DNA of 5,159 bases from Bryobacterales bacterium (GTDB lineage: Bacteria > Acidobacteriota > Terriglobia > Bryobacterales > Bryobacteraceae), in NCBI GenBank assembly GCA_016880505.1, contig JAEHDI010000794.1, positions 1 through 5,159 on the forward strand, read 5' to 3'. Under the pieces are notes generated by a model. It did not search any database and was not told the DNA's origin. It was given only the letters and a program-made list of their open reading frames with translations. The translations under genes and the position numbers were made by a program. Below are positions 1 to 5,071 of this stretch, in pieces (positions within the stretch are counted from its first letter, which is position 1; each line of letters opens with the position of its first letter).

Positions 1-381
1 CGGGGAGCAGGCAGGCGATCGATGTTTGAGAAGATGAAGCGCGATGCCGCCCTGCGGAAATTCGATCTTCTTCTGGTCTGGAAGGTGTCTCGGCTCTGTC
101 GTGACATGCGGGAGGTCATCGCCACGGTTTACGAGTTGGCCGACATCGGTGTCAGCATTCTCCCCATCAAGTCCCAGACCGGCCCCATCAACTCCTCGAT
201 GGGTAGATTGTTGTGGGCAATCCAGGCATGGTTTGCGGAGATGGAGAACGACGAAAGATCGGAGGCGATACGAGCCGGCCACGCGCGAGCTCGGGCCGCA
301 GGGTTGAAGGCGCTCAACAGCGAGTCACAACTGATCGCATCGGGAAGTCTGGACAGCCTGAGCCATGTGAGGAGTCGATAA
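1..381 (+). CDS. Serine recombinase (resolvase/invertase family), 5' end outside window, lacks DNA-binding domain
   Basis: The reading frame is already open at base 1, so the N-terminal part, including the catalytic serine, lies left of the window. The first in-frame ATG is at 22, but it falls mid-domain and is not a likely start. Counting from that Met, residues 15-28 (DLLLVWKVSRLCRD) match the resolvase segment that carries the two conserved active-site arginines (R-x-x-R). A Ser stands where many members have Asp just before the first Arg. Residues 57-80 (INSSMGRLLWAIQAWFAE and onward) match the end of the catalytic domain. Residues 71-94 match the long E-helix, ending in GHARARAAG. Family members normally continue with a GRPR-like linker and a helix-turn-helix. 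Here the similarity stops at about nt 305 and 24 unrelated residues lead to TAA. The protein therefore lacks its DNA-binding domain and is probably a broken remnant. The stop codon overlaps a minus-strand tRNA-like sequence. It is related to the complete recombinase at 600-1208 but is not a recent copy of it. Confidence 0.72.
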   Translation, partial: RGAGRRSMFEKMKRDAALRKFDLLLVWKVSRLCRDMREVIATVYELADIGVSILPIKSQTGPINSSMGRLLWAIQAWFAEMENDERSEAIRAGHARARAAGLKALNSESQLIASGSLDSLSHVRSR

Positions 382-444
382 CCCCGGACGGAGTCGAACC
401 GCCGCCAACAGCTTTTCAGGGCTTACCGACTGCGTTAAGTGGTT
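379..444 (-). tRNA. Degenerate tRNA-like sequence, Phe(GAA)-type anticodon loop; candidate integration-site scar
   Basis: On the minus strand the 3' half fits class I tRNA exactly. The anticodon loop is CTGAAAA (413-419, anticodon GAA), followed by a 5-nt stem strand GCTGT and a 4-nt variable loop TGGC. The T-stem GGCGG/CCGTC pairs fully with one G-U, around the loop TTCGACT (392-398). The acceptor strand is CGGGGTT with discriminator A at 379, and no CCA is encoded. The 5' half is weaker. AACCACT (438-444) pairs at 5 of 7 positions with the acceptor strand. T8 and A9 are in place, and a canonical D-loop AGTCGGTA (424-431) is present. Only AGCC then separates the D-loop from the anticodon loop, where ten bases are expected, so neither the D-stem nor a 5-bp anticodon stem can form. 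About 6 nt are missing. I infer a decayed tRNA, or a tRNA-derived attachment site, not a functional gene. Its position between two serine recombinases supports that. Confidence 0.5.
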
Positions 445-589
445 CAGAATCAGTCGAAGTCCATGGCCGAACGAGACTTATGCGAAACGACTCTTAGCAC
501 TGTTTGGGATCATTTGGGCTGTTTCCGCCTCTTCGATGTTCCCCTATTGTTCCCGCGAATCCCGCCGTATTCCGAGGGCCCAAACGTTC

Positions 590-594
590 GGAGG
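590..594 (+). promoter_or_regulatory. Ribosome binding site of the complete serine recombinase
   Basis: GGAGG lies 5 nt before the ATG at 600. It decides the start: the frame is open back to an ATG at 504, but the 32 extra residues resemble nothing in the family, and the catalytic Ser sits at the usual position 10 only when counted from 600. Confidence 0.7.
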
Positions 595-599
595 TGCTC

Positions 600-1208
600 A
601 TGAAAGCGCCACTGTACCTCCGGGTCAGCACCCGAGACGGCAGCCAGGGCACCGATAACCAGCGACTCCAATTGCGCCAACTCTGCACATCACAAGGCTG
701 GCAGATCGTCGGGGAATACGAAGACCACGAATCCGGCAACCGGGCTGACCGCACCCAGTTCCGGCAGATGCTTCAGGACGCCAGCACAAGGAAATGGGAC
801 CTGTTGGTTTTCTGGGCGATGGATCGATTCACGAGGGAGGGGACGCTGGCTACCCTCAAGTACCTTGAGCTGCTGGAAAGTTACGGGGTTCGTTGGAGGA
901 GCCTCACCGAACCATGGATCGACAGCGCCGGACCATTCCGCGAGGTCATCATCAGTCTCCTGGCGAGCCTTGCCGAGCAGGAGCGCCTGCGCGTCTCAGA
1001 GCGGGTACAAGCCGGCCTACAGCGCGCGCGACAGAGTGGAATCCGGATCGGCCGACCGCGGCGCATCTTAGACCGCAGCCACGTTGTGGAGTTGAGGTGG
1101 CAAGGACTCAGCTTCAGGCAAATCGTCCGGAAGTTGAGTTTGGGCGAGGGGACGGTACGGAGGGCCTACCAGGTGGCAACACACGCACCAGAACTGCGCC
1201 AAAACTGA
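600..1208 (+). CDS. Serine recombinase, small resolvase/invertase type (202 aa, complete)
   Basis: This is a site-specific DNA recombinase that cuts and rejoins DNA through a phosphoserine link. The N-terminal motif LYLRVSTRDG (5-14) holds Arg8 and the expected nucleophile Ser10. KWDLLVFWAMDRFTRE (65-80) holds the D-R-x-x-R active-site segment (Asp75, Arg76, Arg79). Residues 112-125 close the catalytic domain, and 126-145 (EQERLRVSERVQAGLQRARQ) form the long E-helix of the dimer interface. A GRPRR linker (151-155) follows, then a Hin-like helix-turn-helix (about 157-191; LSFRQIVRKLSLGEGTVRRAY). The length is typical for resolvases and invertases (about 180-210 aa), and no domain of a large serine integrase is present. 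The gene appears intact with all key residues. It stands alone, downstream of a tRNA-like sequence and a broken relative. I see no invertible segment or obvious paired res sites beside it, so its substrate is unknown. Confidence 0.88.
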   Translation: MKAPLYLRVSTRDGSQGTDNQRLQLRQLCTSQGWQIVGEYEDHESGNRADRTQFRQMLQDASTRKWDLLVFWAMDRFTREGTLATLKYLELLESYGVRWRSLTEPWIDSAGPFREVIISLLASLAEQERLRVSERVQAGLQRARQSGIRIGRPRRILDRSHVVELRWQGLSFRQIVRKLSLGEGTVRRAYQVATHAPELRQN

Positions 1209-1748
1209 CGAGCGTCGCGTTCTCCCAAGCTGGCCCAACTCGCTGGACAGTTCAGTCGTTCCGCACCATCGACTATGAAGGATGGAGACGGCGGACAGAC
1301 TGAGGTCGAGAGTGTGGCGCCCACATCACGGTGCGAGCGGAACCTGAACCGAGCACCGAGTACTTGTGCTCAAGCTTCGTATAGGCGACTATTCGGCTTT
1401 GAGCGTGGTTGACCTGCACAAGTCAGCGTCGGCCGTTTTTGGTCCGAGTGCTCCGCGCCGGGGACCTGAGTGCGGTTCCTGAACGCTGGGTGATCAGCAG
1501 CGGGTAATCGTCGCATTAACGGCCGGACTGGATACCTTCCGGATTGGCGACGATCAAGGAGTCGGCAGGCGGGACAAGAAAAACGGGTTGGGGGTGGCGA
1601 AGTCCCCTTCTCTTGCATCGGCGGTGACGCGGGCCCACATCCTACCTATTGGACCGTAGTTGAGCTTCGGGGAACCCCATTTCGGGTGCGCTCGGCGGCA
1701 TTGCTCCTCCCTGACGCCGCGGTGTTTAGACAGGATCAGCCACGAACA
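1209..1748. other. Gene-poor intergenic stretch (540 bp)
   Basis: No open frame here looks like a real gene. The longest, 82 codons on the minus strand at 1370-1618, has no recognisable motif and no ribosome binding site. Visible structure is limited. There is a hairpin GAGCAC/GTGCTC with a 9-nt loop (1351-1371) enclosing the palindrome AGTACT. A loose GGGG/CCCC stem at 1591-1607 is followed by TTCTCTT. One copy of a diverged 20-nt repeat is shared with the right end of the window (1491-1510). The stretch is probably decayed insertion DNA between the recombinase region and the envelope genes. I see no convincing terminator for either flanking convergent gene. Confidence 0.5.
1491..1510 (-). 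repeat. Diverged 20-nt repeat, left copy (coding-like, DYPLLI on minus strand)
   Basis: This copy matches 5052-5071 at 17 of 20 bases in the same orientation. On the minus strand it reads Asp-Tyr-Pro-Leu-Leu-Ile, while the right copy reads Asp-Tyr-Pro-Leu-Val-Val. The three differences are one synonymous and two conservative changes, as expected of relics of a protein-coding sequence. A TAA lies in the same frame a few codons upstream in both copies, so neither is part of an intact gene. Confidence 0.35.
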
Positions 1749-3584
1749 CTATGGTTCCGCGCCTCGCGCTATTGGCGCGCGGTATAGAGCCGATAGCCCG
1801 AACGCTCTGCCGCAGTCGCTAGCAAAGATGATGGCCGAGGAATCCAATTCCCAGGCAGGTGAGGAATTATTGCAGCTGCCGCCTGCCAGTTCCTCTGTCT
1901 TTCCGGTAATCAGATTCTTAATCCAGATCTGTTCCGAAGTGGCGGATGCCCGTGTGAAGGCGGCCCACTTTCCGTCCGGTGACACCGCCGGGGTATCCGT
2001 TCCCGCGCCGGCCAGTAGCGGCGCTGGCGCGGCCCTTCCGGTCGACGGATCGAACCGCATGATCGCACTGGTTCGGTGTGCAACGAGTTCGAACCAGACC
2101 GGGCCATCTGCGGTTGCGGCCACCGGATGTAGGGCGTACCCGCCAAACCCAAGGCGATCGAGCCGACCGCCGTGTAACCAGCACAGCAAGTAACCGTCCT
2201 CTCCTTTCCTGCCGTCCCCCATGCACTGATAAAAAAGCCCGGAGCGCGTTATGGCCGGGTACCCGGAAAAGAGCGCTCCCGGCTCGGCGGCGATCTGCTG
2301 GTAGCGGCGCCCAGGCTCCCTTCCGTAAGCCAACATATTCCGCCTCGCATCCGCCAGCGAGAACAGCAGGATGGCGATCGCTGCGCAAACGGCCCAGCGC
2401 GCGCGGATGGGGCGCCAGTGCTCCACTCCGGCGACCACAAACAAAAGAAGCAGCAGCCACACCTTTGGAAACAGCCAGACCGGCTTCAGAGAGGCGTTGA
2501 GGAGAATGTAGCTGCAAATTAAGTACGCGGACTTCGACGGCGAAGCGCCCTTGAGCAATAGCACGACGGGAACTAGCAACAGCACAAAAGTATAAGAAGC
2601 CGTGCTCGTCGAAAGCAGCACCAACACGATTACAAACCATGCAAAGTCGCGGCGGTGGTCCGAATTCTTTGTCCACGCGACTCCCAGCACTGTGAAGGCG
2701 ATCAGGCCTAATTGCACGGCGGTGCGCGCGAAGAAGAACAACCATGGCGCCGCGAACGCCGGGTTCGGATTCAACTGGGGCTCTCTGACAAAGAGCCGCC
2801 GCAGCAGCGTTGAAATGGTAGGCACGCCTGGGTTGTACGGATCGATTGAACCGCCCTCCAGCGTTCGCGGCAAGACGTGTGTCAAGTAATACCAAACGTC
2901 GCCCCAACCGAACATGGCAACGGCCAGGGCGCCGGCGCACGCCGAGGCGGTCACCATGCCGGCGACGCTTCGCCAATTCCGTTTAGCGGCGAAGTAAAGC
3001 AGTAGCGGTCCTGTGTACAACTTGAGGCCGAACGCTCCCCCGCAAAGAAAGCCGCTGGCGGTGCAGTAATTCCTGTTCAACCAGTAGAGGCTCAGCGTAA
3101 TTAGGAACAATAGGAAGACGTAGTACTGGCCGTAGACGAAATTCGCAGCGAGGGAACTGTGGCCACAAAACGCGAGCAGTGCAATTTGCTCAAAGGGGAT
3201 TCCTGTAACACACGCGAGCATGTAGACAACCGCCGCCAGCAGCGCAAGGTTGACCCCAAGCCAAACACGCTTCGCGTCCTGGAGCGGCAGTCCCGCCAAC
3301 CCGACCATGGGTAACATCGTTAGCGGCGTCTGAGGAGTGTAAGCGCCCCATTGCCTTTCGCTGCCGGCGTAGTTCATTTGTCTGGCGAACCACGTCCAGT
3401 CGTAGAAGCTGCGAAGAGGCTGTCGCTGACGCACCAATACCGCCGAAGTGTAGTAGTTTGGGAAGTCCGTCGAGCGCTCAGTCCAGCCCTCAGGGAACGC
3501 CGTACCCATGAACGCTGCGAATGCGACCGCGGCCGCACAGCGCGTCACCCAGAGAACAAGCCTCCCGGCGCGGGGCGCAGCCAT
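1749..3584 (-). CDS. GT87 (DUF2029)-type membrane glycosyltransferase fused to C-terminal PD40/TolB-like propeller segment (611 aa)
   Basis: The protein is probably a GT-C-fold polyprenyl-phosphate-sugar-dependent glycosyltransferase in the cytoplasmic membrane. TM1 is at about 9-29. It is followed by an outer loop with STDFPNYY (38-45), whose Asp40 fits the catalytic acid expected in the first GT-C loop, and by QWGAYTPQTPLTML (78-91). Roughly ten more hydrophobic spans lie at about 106-126, 130-150, 152-168, 176-200, 207-228, 280-302, 312-344, 351-363, 370-386 and 396-411. GGAFGLKLYTGPLLLYFAAK (182-201) and the loop NPGVPTISTLLRRLF (251-265) resemble conserved GT87 segments. After the last span, about 200 residues form a soluble tail. 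It contains WD40-like PD40 blades: AVSPDGKWAAFTRA (533-546), SPAWELDSSAIIFASD (575-590) and a probable earlier one around 488-512. The tail should lie outside the membrane. GT87 proteins usually end soon after the last TM segment, so the fusion is notable. The ATG at 3582-3584 just precedes TM1. The gene diverges from the Asp-box gene. The acceptor substrate is unknown. The GT87 call is from motifs and topology only. Confidence 0.75.
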   Translation of the reverse strand: MAAPRAGRLVLWVTRCAAAVAFAAFMGTAFPEGWTERSTDFPNYYTSAVLVRQRQPLRSFYDWTWFARQMNYAGSERQWGAYTPQTPLTMLPMVGLAGLPLQDAKRVWLGVNLALLAAVVYMLACVTGIPFEQIALLAFCGHSSLAANFVYGQYYVFLLFLITLSLYWLNRNYCTASGFLCGGAFGLKLYTGPLLLYFAAKRNWRSVAGMVTASACAGALAVAMFGWGDVWYYLTHVLPRTLEGGSIDPYNPGVPTISTLLRRLFVREPQLNPNPAFAAPWLFFFARTAVQLGLIAFTVLGVAWTKNSDHRRDFAWFVIVLVLLSTSTASYTFVLLLVPVVLLLKGASPSKSAYLICSYILLNASLKPVWLFPKVWLLLLLFVVAGVEHWRPIRARWAVCAAIAILLFSLADARRNMLAYGREPGRRYQQIAAEPGALFSGYPAITRSGLFYQCMGDGRKGEDGYLLCWLHGGRLDRLGFGGYALHPVAATADGPVWFELVAHRTSAIMRFDPSTGRAAPAPLLAGAGTDTPAVSPDGKWAAFTRASATSEQIWIKNLITGKTEELAGGSCNNSSPAWELDSSAIIFASDCGRAFGLSALYRAPIARGAEP

Positions 3585-3592
3585 GCCTCGCT

Positions 3593-3620
3593 ATTCTAAC
3601 ACCGCCCGTCTAGCGGTCAG
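3593..3620 (-). promoter_or_regulatory. Sigma70-like promoter of the GT87-type gene, probably leaderless
   Basis: On the minus strand, CTGACC (3615-3620) and TAGAAT (3593-3598) are 16 nt apart, which approximates a -35/-10 pair. Only 8 nt separate the -10 box from the ATG, so transcription would begin at or next to the start codon. A GAGG lies 1 nt before the ATG, too close to serve as a normal ribosome binding site. Both points suggest a leaderless mRNA. This is an inference from sequence alone. Confidence 0.4.
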
Positions 3621-3662
3621 CTCGAATAGATCCTCCCTGATGCCGAAGGTTTTACTGATCGA

Positions 3663-3674
3663 GTCCACTTGGAC
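3663..3674. promoter_or_regulatory. Short dyad in the divergent intergenic region (possible operator)
   Basis: GTCCA and TGGAC form a perfect 5-bp inverted repeat with a 2-nt centre, the geometry of a small dimeric regulator site. It lies 79 bp upstream of the GT87-type gene and 135 bp upstream of the Asp-box gene. No regulator gene is present in the window, so the assignment is tentative. Confidence 0.2.
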
Positions 3675-3676
3675 AA

Positions 3677-3700
3677 AACGTGGAGGTACCGGAAAGTGAG
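3677..3700 (+). repeat. Diverged 24-nt GGAAAGTG direct repeat, copy 1
   Basis: This copy matches 4910-4933 at 19 of 24 bases in the same orientation. The best-conserved part is TA[CT]CGGAAAGTGA. The two copies bracket the Asp-box gene, about 1.23 kb apart. It may be a decayed transposon-end or site repeat. No transposase gene remains in the window. Confidence 0.45.
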
Positions 3701-3727
3701 GGGGATCGGACTTCGACGATCCGGTAC
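3686..3727. repeat. Nested inverted repeats between the divergent genes
   Basis: An outer pair GTACCGG (3686-3692) and CCGGTAC (3721-3727) encloses an inner pair GGATCG (3703-3708) and CGATCC (3717-3722) around an 8-nt loop. The two right arms overlap by two bases, so the structures are partly exclusive. No T-run follows, so this is not a standard intrinsic terminator. It could be a cruciform or an operator, or part of a small decayed element. A further pair CCGAT/ATCGG lies at 3754-3774. Confidence 0.4.
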
Positions 3728-3799
3728 TTCTCCGGAAAGGCCGTTTACCTGCCCCGATAGTTCCAAACAATCGGTGAGCTATTGTAGTCTGAGGACTTC

Positions 3800-3804
3800 G
3801 GAGG
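3800..3804 (+). promoter_or_regulatory. Ribosome binding site supporting the GTG start of the Asp-box gene
   Basis: GGAGG ends 4 nt before GTG at 3809. The spacing is slightly short but acceptable. No ATG nearby in this frame would keep the signal peptide, so GTG is the likely start. Confidence 0.6.
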
Positions 3805-3808
3805 CAAC

Positions 3809-4888
3809 GTGAAGCGGGCGTGGGGGCCGTGGTTGTTGTTGTTCGCCGTGTTCTGCCTCGCGTCTGCGTCCTACGGGCAAAGCAAGCGAGCAGGGGAGCC
3901 GCCATTCACGCTTACCTGGAGCGCAGGCAAATGCGTAGGCTGCAAGATAGCCAGCGAACTTGGCCGAGTTCAGTTTACTAGCCGCCGCGAAGCGTGGGCA
4001 ATTGGTTACTCCTGGCCGCCTCCTGGCGCGCAGGGTGCGGGTGACTACATCGTCGTCCAGACCAAAGATGCCGGGCGTACTTGGAGAGAGATACGTCAGA
4101 CACACCAGCACGCTGGGGATGCCGACGGACCTCCGGCGTTTTCGTTCCTAGACACTGAACGCGGCTGGATCGCATGGGGGGACCCAGCCGGCGAGCCGAA
4201 AATGATCCGAACTCGGGACGGCGGCCAGCACTGGCAAGACGTGTCCCAGGAGTCCCTTCAGAAGATCCGGTTCTTCGACGATGGCCGCGGGATCGGAGCC
4301 GAGGTCACGAAGTTCCTCCGAACGAACGACGGAGGCCGCAACTGGACTGAAACGACAATTCCGCACCTCCGTTTCATTGACCGCATGTTTTTCCTCACAC
4401 CTGATCTTGGCTGGATTGCGGGCAGTGACAGCAAGGATTTCTTCGTGTTCCGAACGACGAACGGGGGCCGCGATTGGCAGGAATCCCGAACCTCGGCACC
4501 TGAAGATCTTGCTGACGTACGGGACCTCTTCTTTCTCAACCGGAACCGAGGCTGGCTCATCACCTGGCAGCTCAATGATGGCGGTACGTATTTGTTTTCG
4601 ACAACGGATGGCGGAAGGACCTGGGTACCCGATCCCGACTTATCCTTTCAGGGCAAGGGCAAGTGGGCAGCAGTCGTGCGATTTACCTCCGAAACGAACG
4701 GGTTCGTGTTCGTGAATGGCGAGGCCAAACTGCGGAGGCTGTTGTACACCATCGATGCTGGCGCACACTGGCGTGGGCGAGACCTATCGGAACCTGTCTA
4801 CGATTGCCAGGTTTTCGAAGGCGATCTGTTGTGCAGCGCAGGAGAGTCGCCCTCGGGATTCCGACTCCTGACAGTGCACCAAAGATAA
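3809..4888 (+). CDS. Secreted Asp-box (BNR/YCF48-like) beta-propeller protein (359 aa)
   Basis: Residues 1-23 form a signal peptide: basic MKR, a hydrophobic core (WGPWLLLFAVFCLA) and a small-residue region SASYG before Gln24. The mature protein has six Asp-box motifs of the form [ST]-x-[DN]-x-G-x-x-W: TKDAGRTW (85-92), TRDGGQHW (135-142), TNDGGRNW (172-179), TTNGGRDW (216-223), TTDGGRTW (265-272) and TIDAGAHW (314-321). Each is followed after about 20-30 residues by the usual F-x(n)-GW strand (GWIAW, GWIAG, GWLITW, GFVFV). This spacing fits a six- or seven-bladed propeller of the YCF48/sortilin/BNR class. I see no evidence of sialidase activity: the arginine triad and FRIP motif are not apparent, and Asp-boxes are structural. 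A CVGC motif (42-45) and two Cys near the C-terminus (333, 342) could form disulfides. The gene starts at GTG and diverges from the GT87-type gene, so a cell-envelope role or a periplasmic binding or assembly role is an inference. Confidence 0.82.
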   Translation: MKRAWGPWLLLFAVFCLASASYGQSKRAGEPPFTLTWSAGKCVGCKIASELGRVQFTSRREAWAIGYSWPPPGAQGAGDYIVVQTKDAGRTWREIRQTHQHAGDADGPPAFSFLDTERGWIAWGDPAGEPKMIRTRDGGQHWQDVSQESLQKIRFFDDGRGIGAEVTKFLRTNDGGRNWTETTIPHLRFIDRMFFLTPDLGWIAGSDSKDFFVFRTTNGGRDWQESRTSAPEDLADVRDLFFLNRNRGWLITWQLNDGGTYLFSTTDGGRTWVPDPDLSFQGKGKWAAVVRFTSETNGFVFVNGEAKLRRLLYTIDAGAHWRGRDLSEPVYDCQVFEGDLLCSAGESPSGFRLLTVHQR

Positions 4889-4907
4889 AACACTCCCTCT
4901 CGTTCCA

Positions 4908-4933
4908 GGAAAGTGGCGTTATCGGAAAGTGAC
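4908..4933 (+). repeat. Tandem GGAAAGTG boxes; includes copy 2 of the 24-nt direct repeat
   Basis: GGAAAGTG occurs at 4908-4915 and again at 4924-4931, with start points 16 nt apart. Positions 4910-4933 match 3677-3700 at 19 of 24 bases. Read on the minus strand, the array begins TGTCACTTTCC. Multiple short repeats following a terminal TG are known at the ends of IS21-family elements, so this may be an insertion-sequence end. That is a resemblance only: no partner end or istA/istB gene is seen. Confidence 0.4.
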
Positions 4934-5051
4934 ACGCCGGTGCCTGGCAACCACGGGGCAATTCCGTCCGGATGGTCGGCAATGCGGAAGCAATCCACGT
5001 GAGTGTAGAGTCGCCGACTCGTCGAAGTGCCTGCGACCGCCGACCGGCCGA

Positions 5052-5071
5052 TGACCACCAGCGGGTAGTCG
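5052..5071 (-). repeat. Diverged 20-nt repeat, right copy (coding-like, DYPLVV on minus strand)
   Basis: This is the partner of 1491-1510 (17 of 20 identical, same orientation). On the minus strand it reads Asp-Tyr-Pro-Leu-Val-Val and continues into Ile-Gly-Arg-Ser. With its partner it brackets the two envelope genes, about 3.5 kb apart. Confidence 0.35.

Noticed and set aside
467..591. CCGAACG / CGTTCGG inverted pair, the right arm touching the recombinase ribosome binding site
   Set aside because: Seven bases separated by 111 nt is easily chance, and no competing structure supports a regulatory switch.
504..599. N-terminal extension of the complete serine recombinase from the ATG at 504
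   Set aside because: The 32 extra residues have no family counterpart. The ATG at 600 has a GGAGG at proper spacing and puts the catalytic Ser at residue 10.
1591..1617. GGGG/CCCC stem followed by a pyrimidine stretch as a terminator
   Set aside because: The stem is only 4 bp, the following TTCTCTT is not a clean T-run, and it lies almost 400 bp after the recombinase stop codon.
1960..1990. CACTTTCC followed by GGTGACACC as an inverted partner of the GGAAAGTG repeats
   Set aside because: It falls within codons for the conserved SPDGKW motif of the PD40 tail, so the match is explained by coding sequence.
2048..2060. GGATCGAACCGC as a second copy of the tRNA T-loop
   Set aside because: It is coding sequence of the GT87-type gene (MRFDPST region), and flanking bases do not form a T-arm or match 379-419.
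1660..2193. Plus-strand open frame of 177 codons
   Set aside because: It is mostly antisense to the PD40 tail of the GT87-type gene. It has low-complexity Ser/Pro/Ala composition, no ribosome binding site and no recognisable family.
1918..2976. Long alternative minus-strand frame (352 codons)
   Set aside because: It lies wholly inside the GT87-type gene in another frame. Its Arg/Ala/Gly-rich composition is typical of GC-rich shadow frames, and it has no domain motif.
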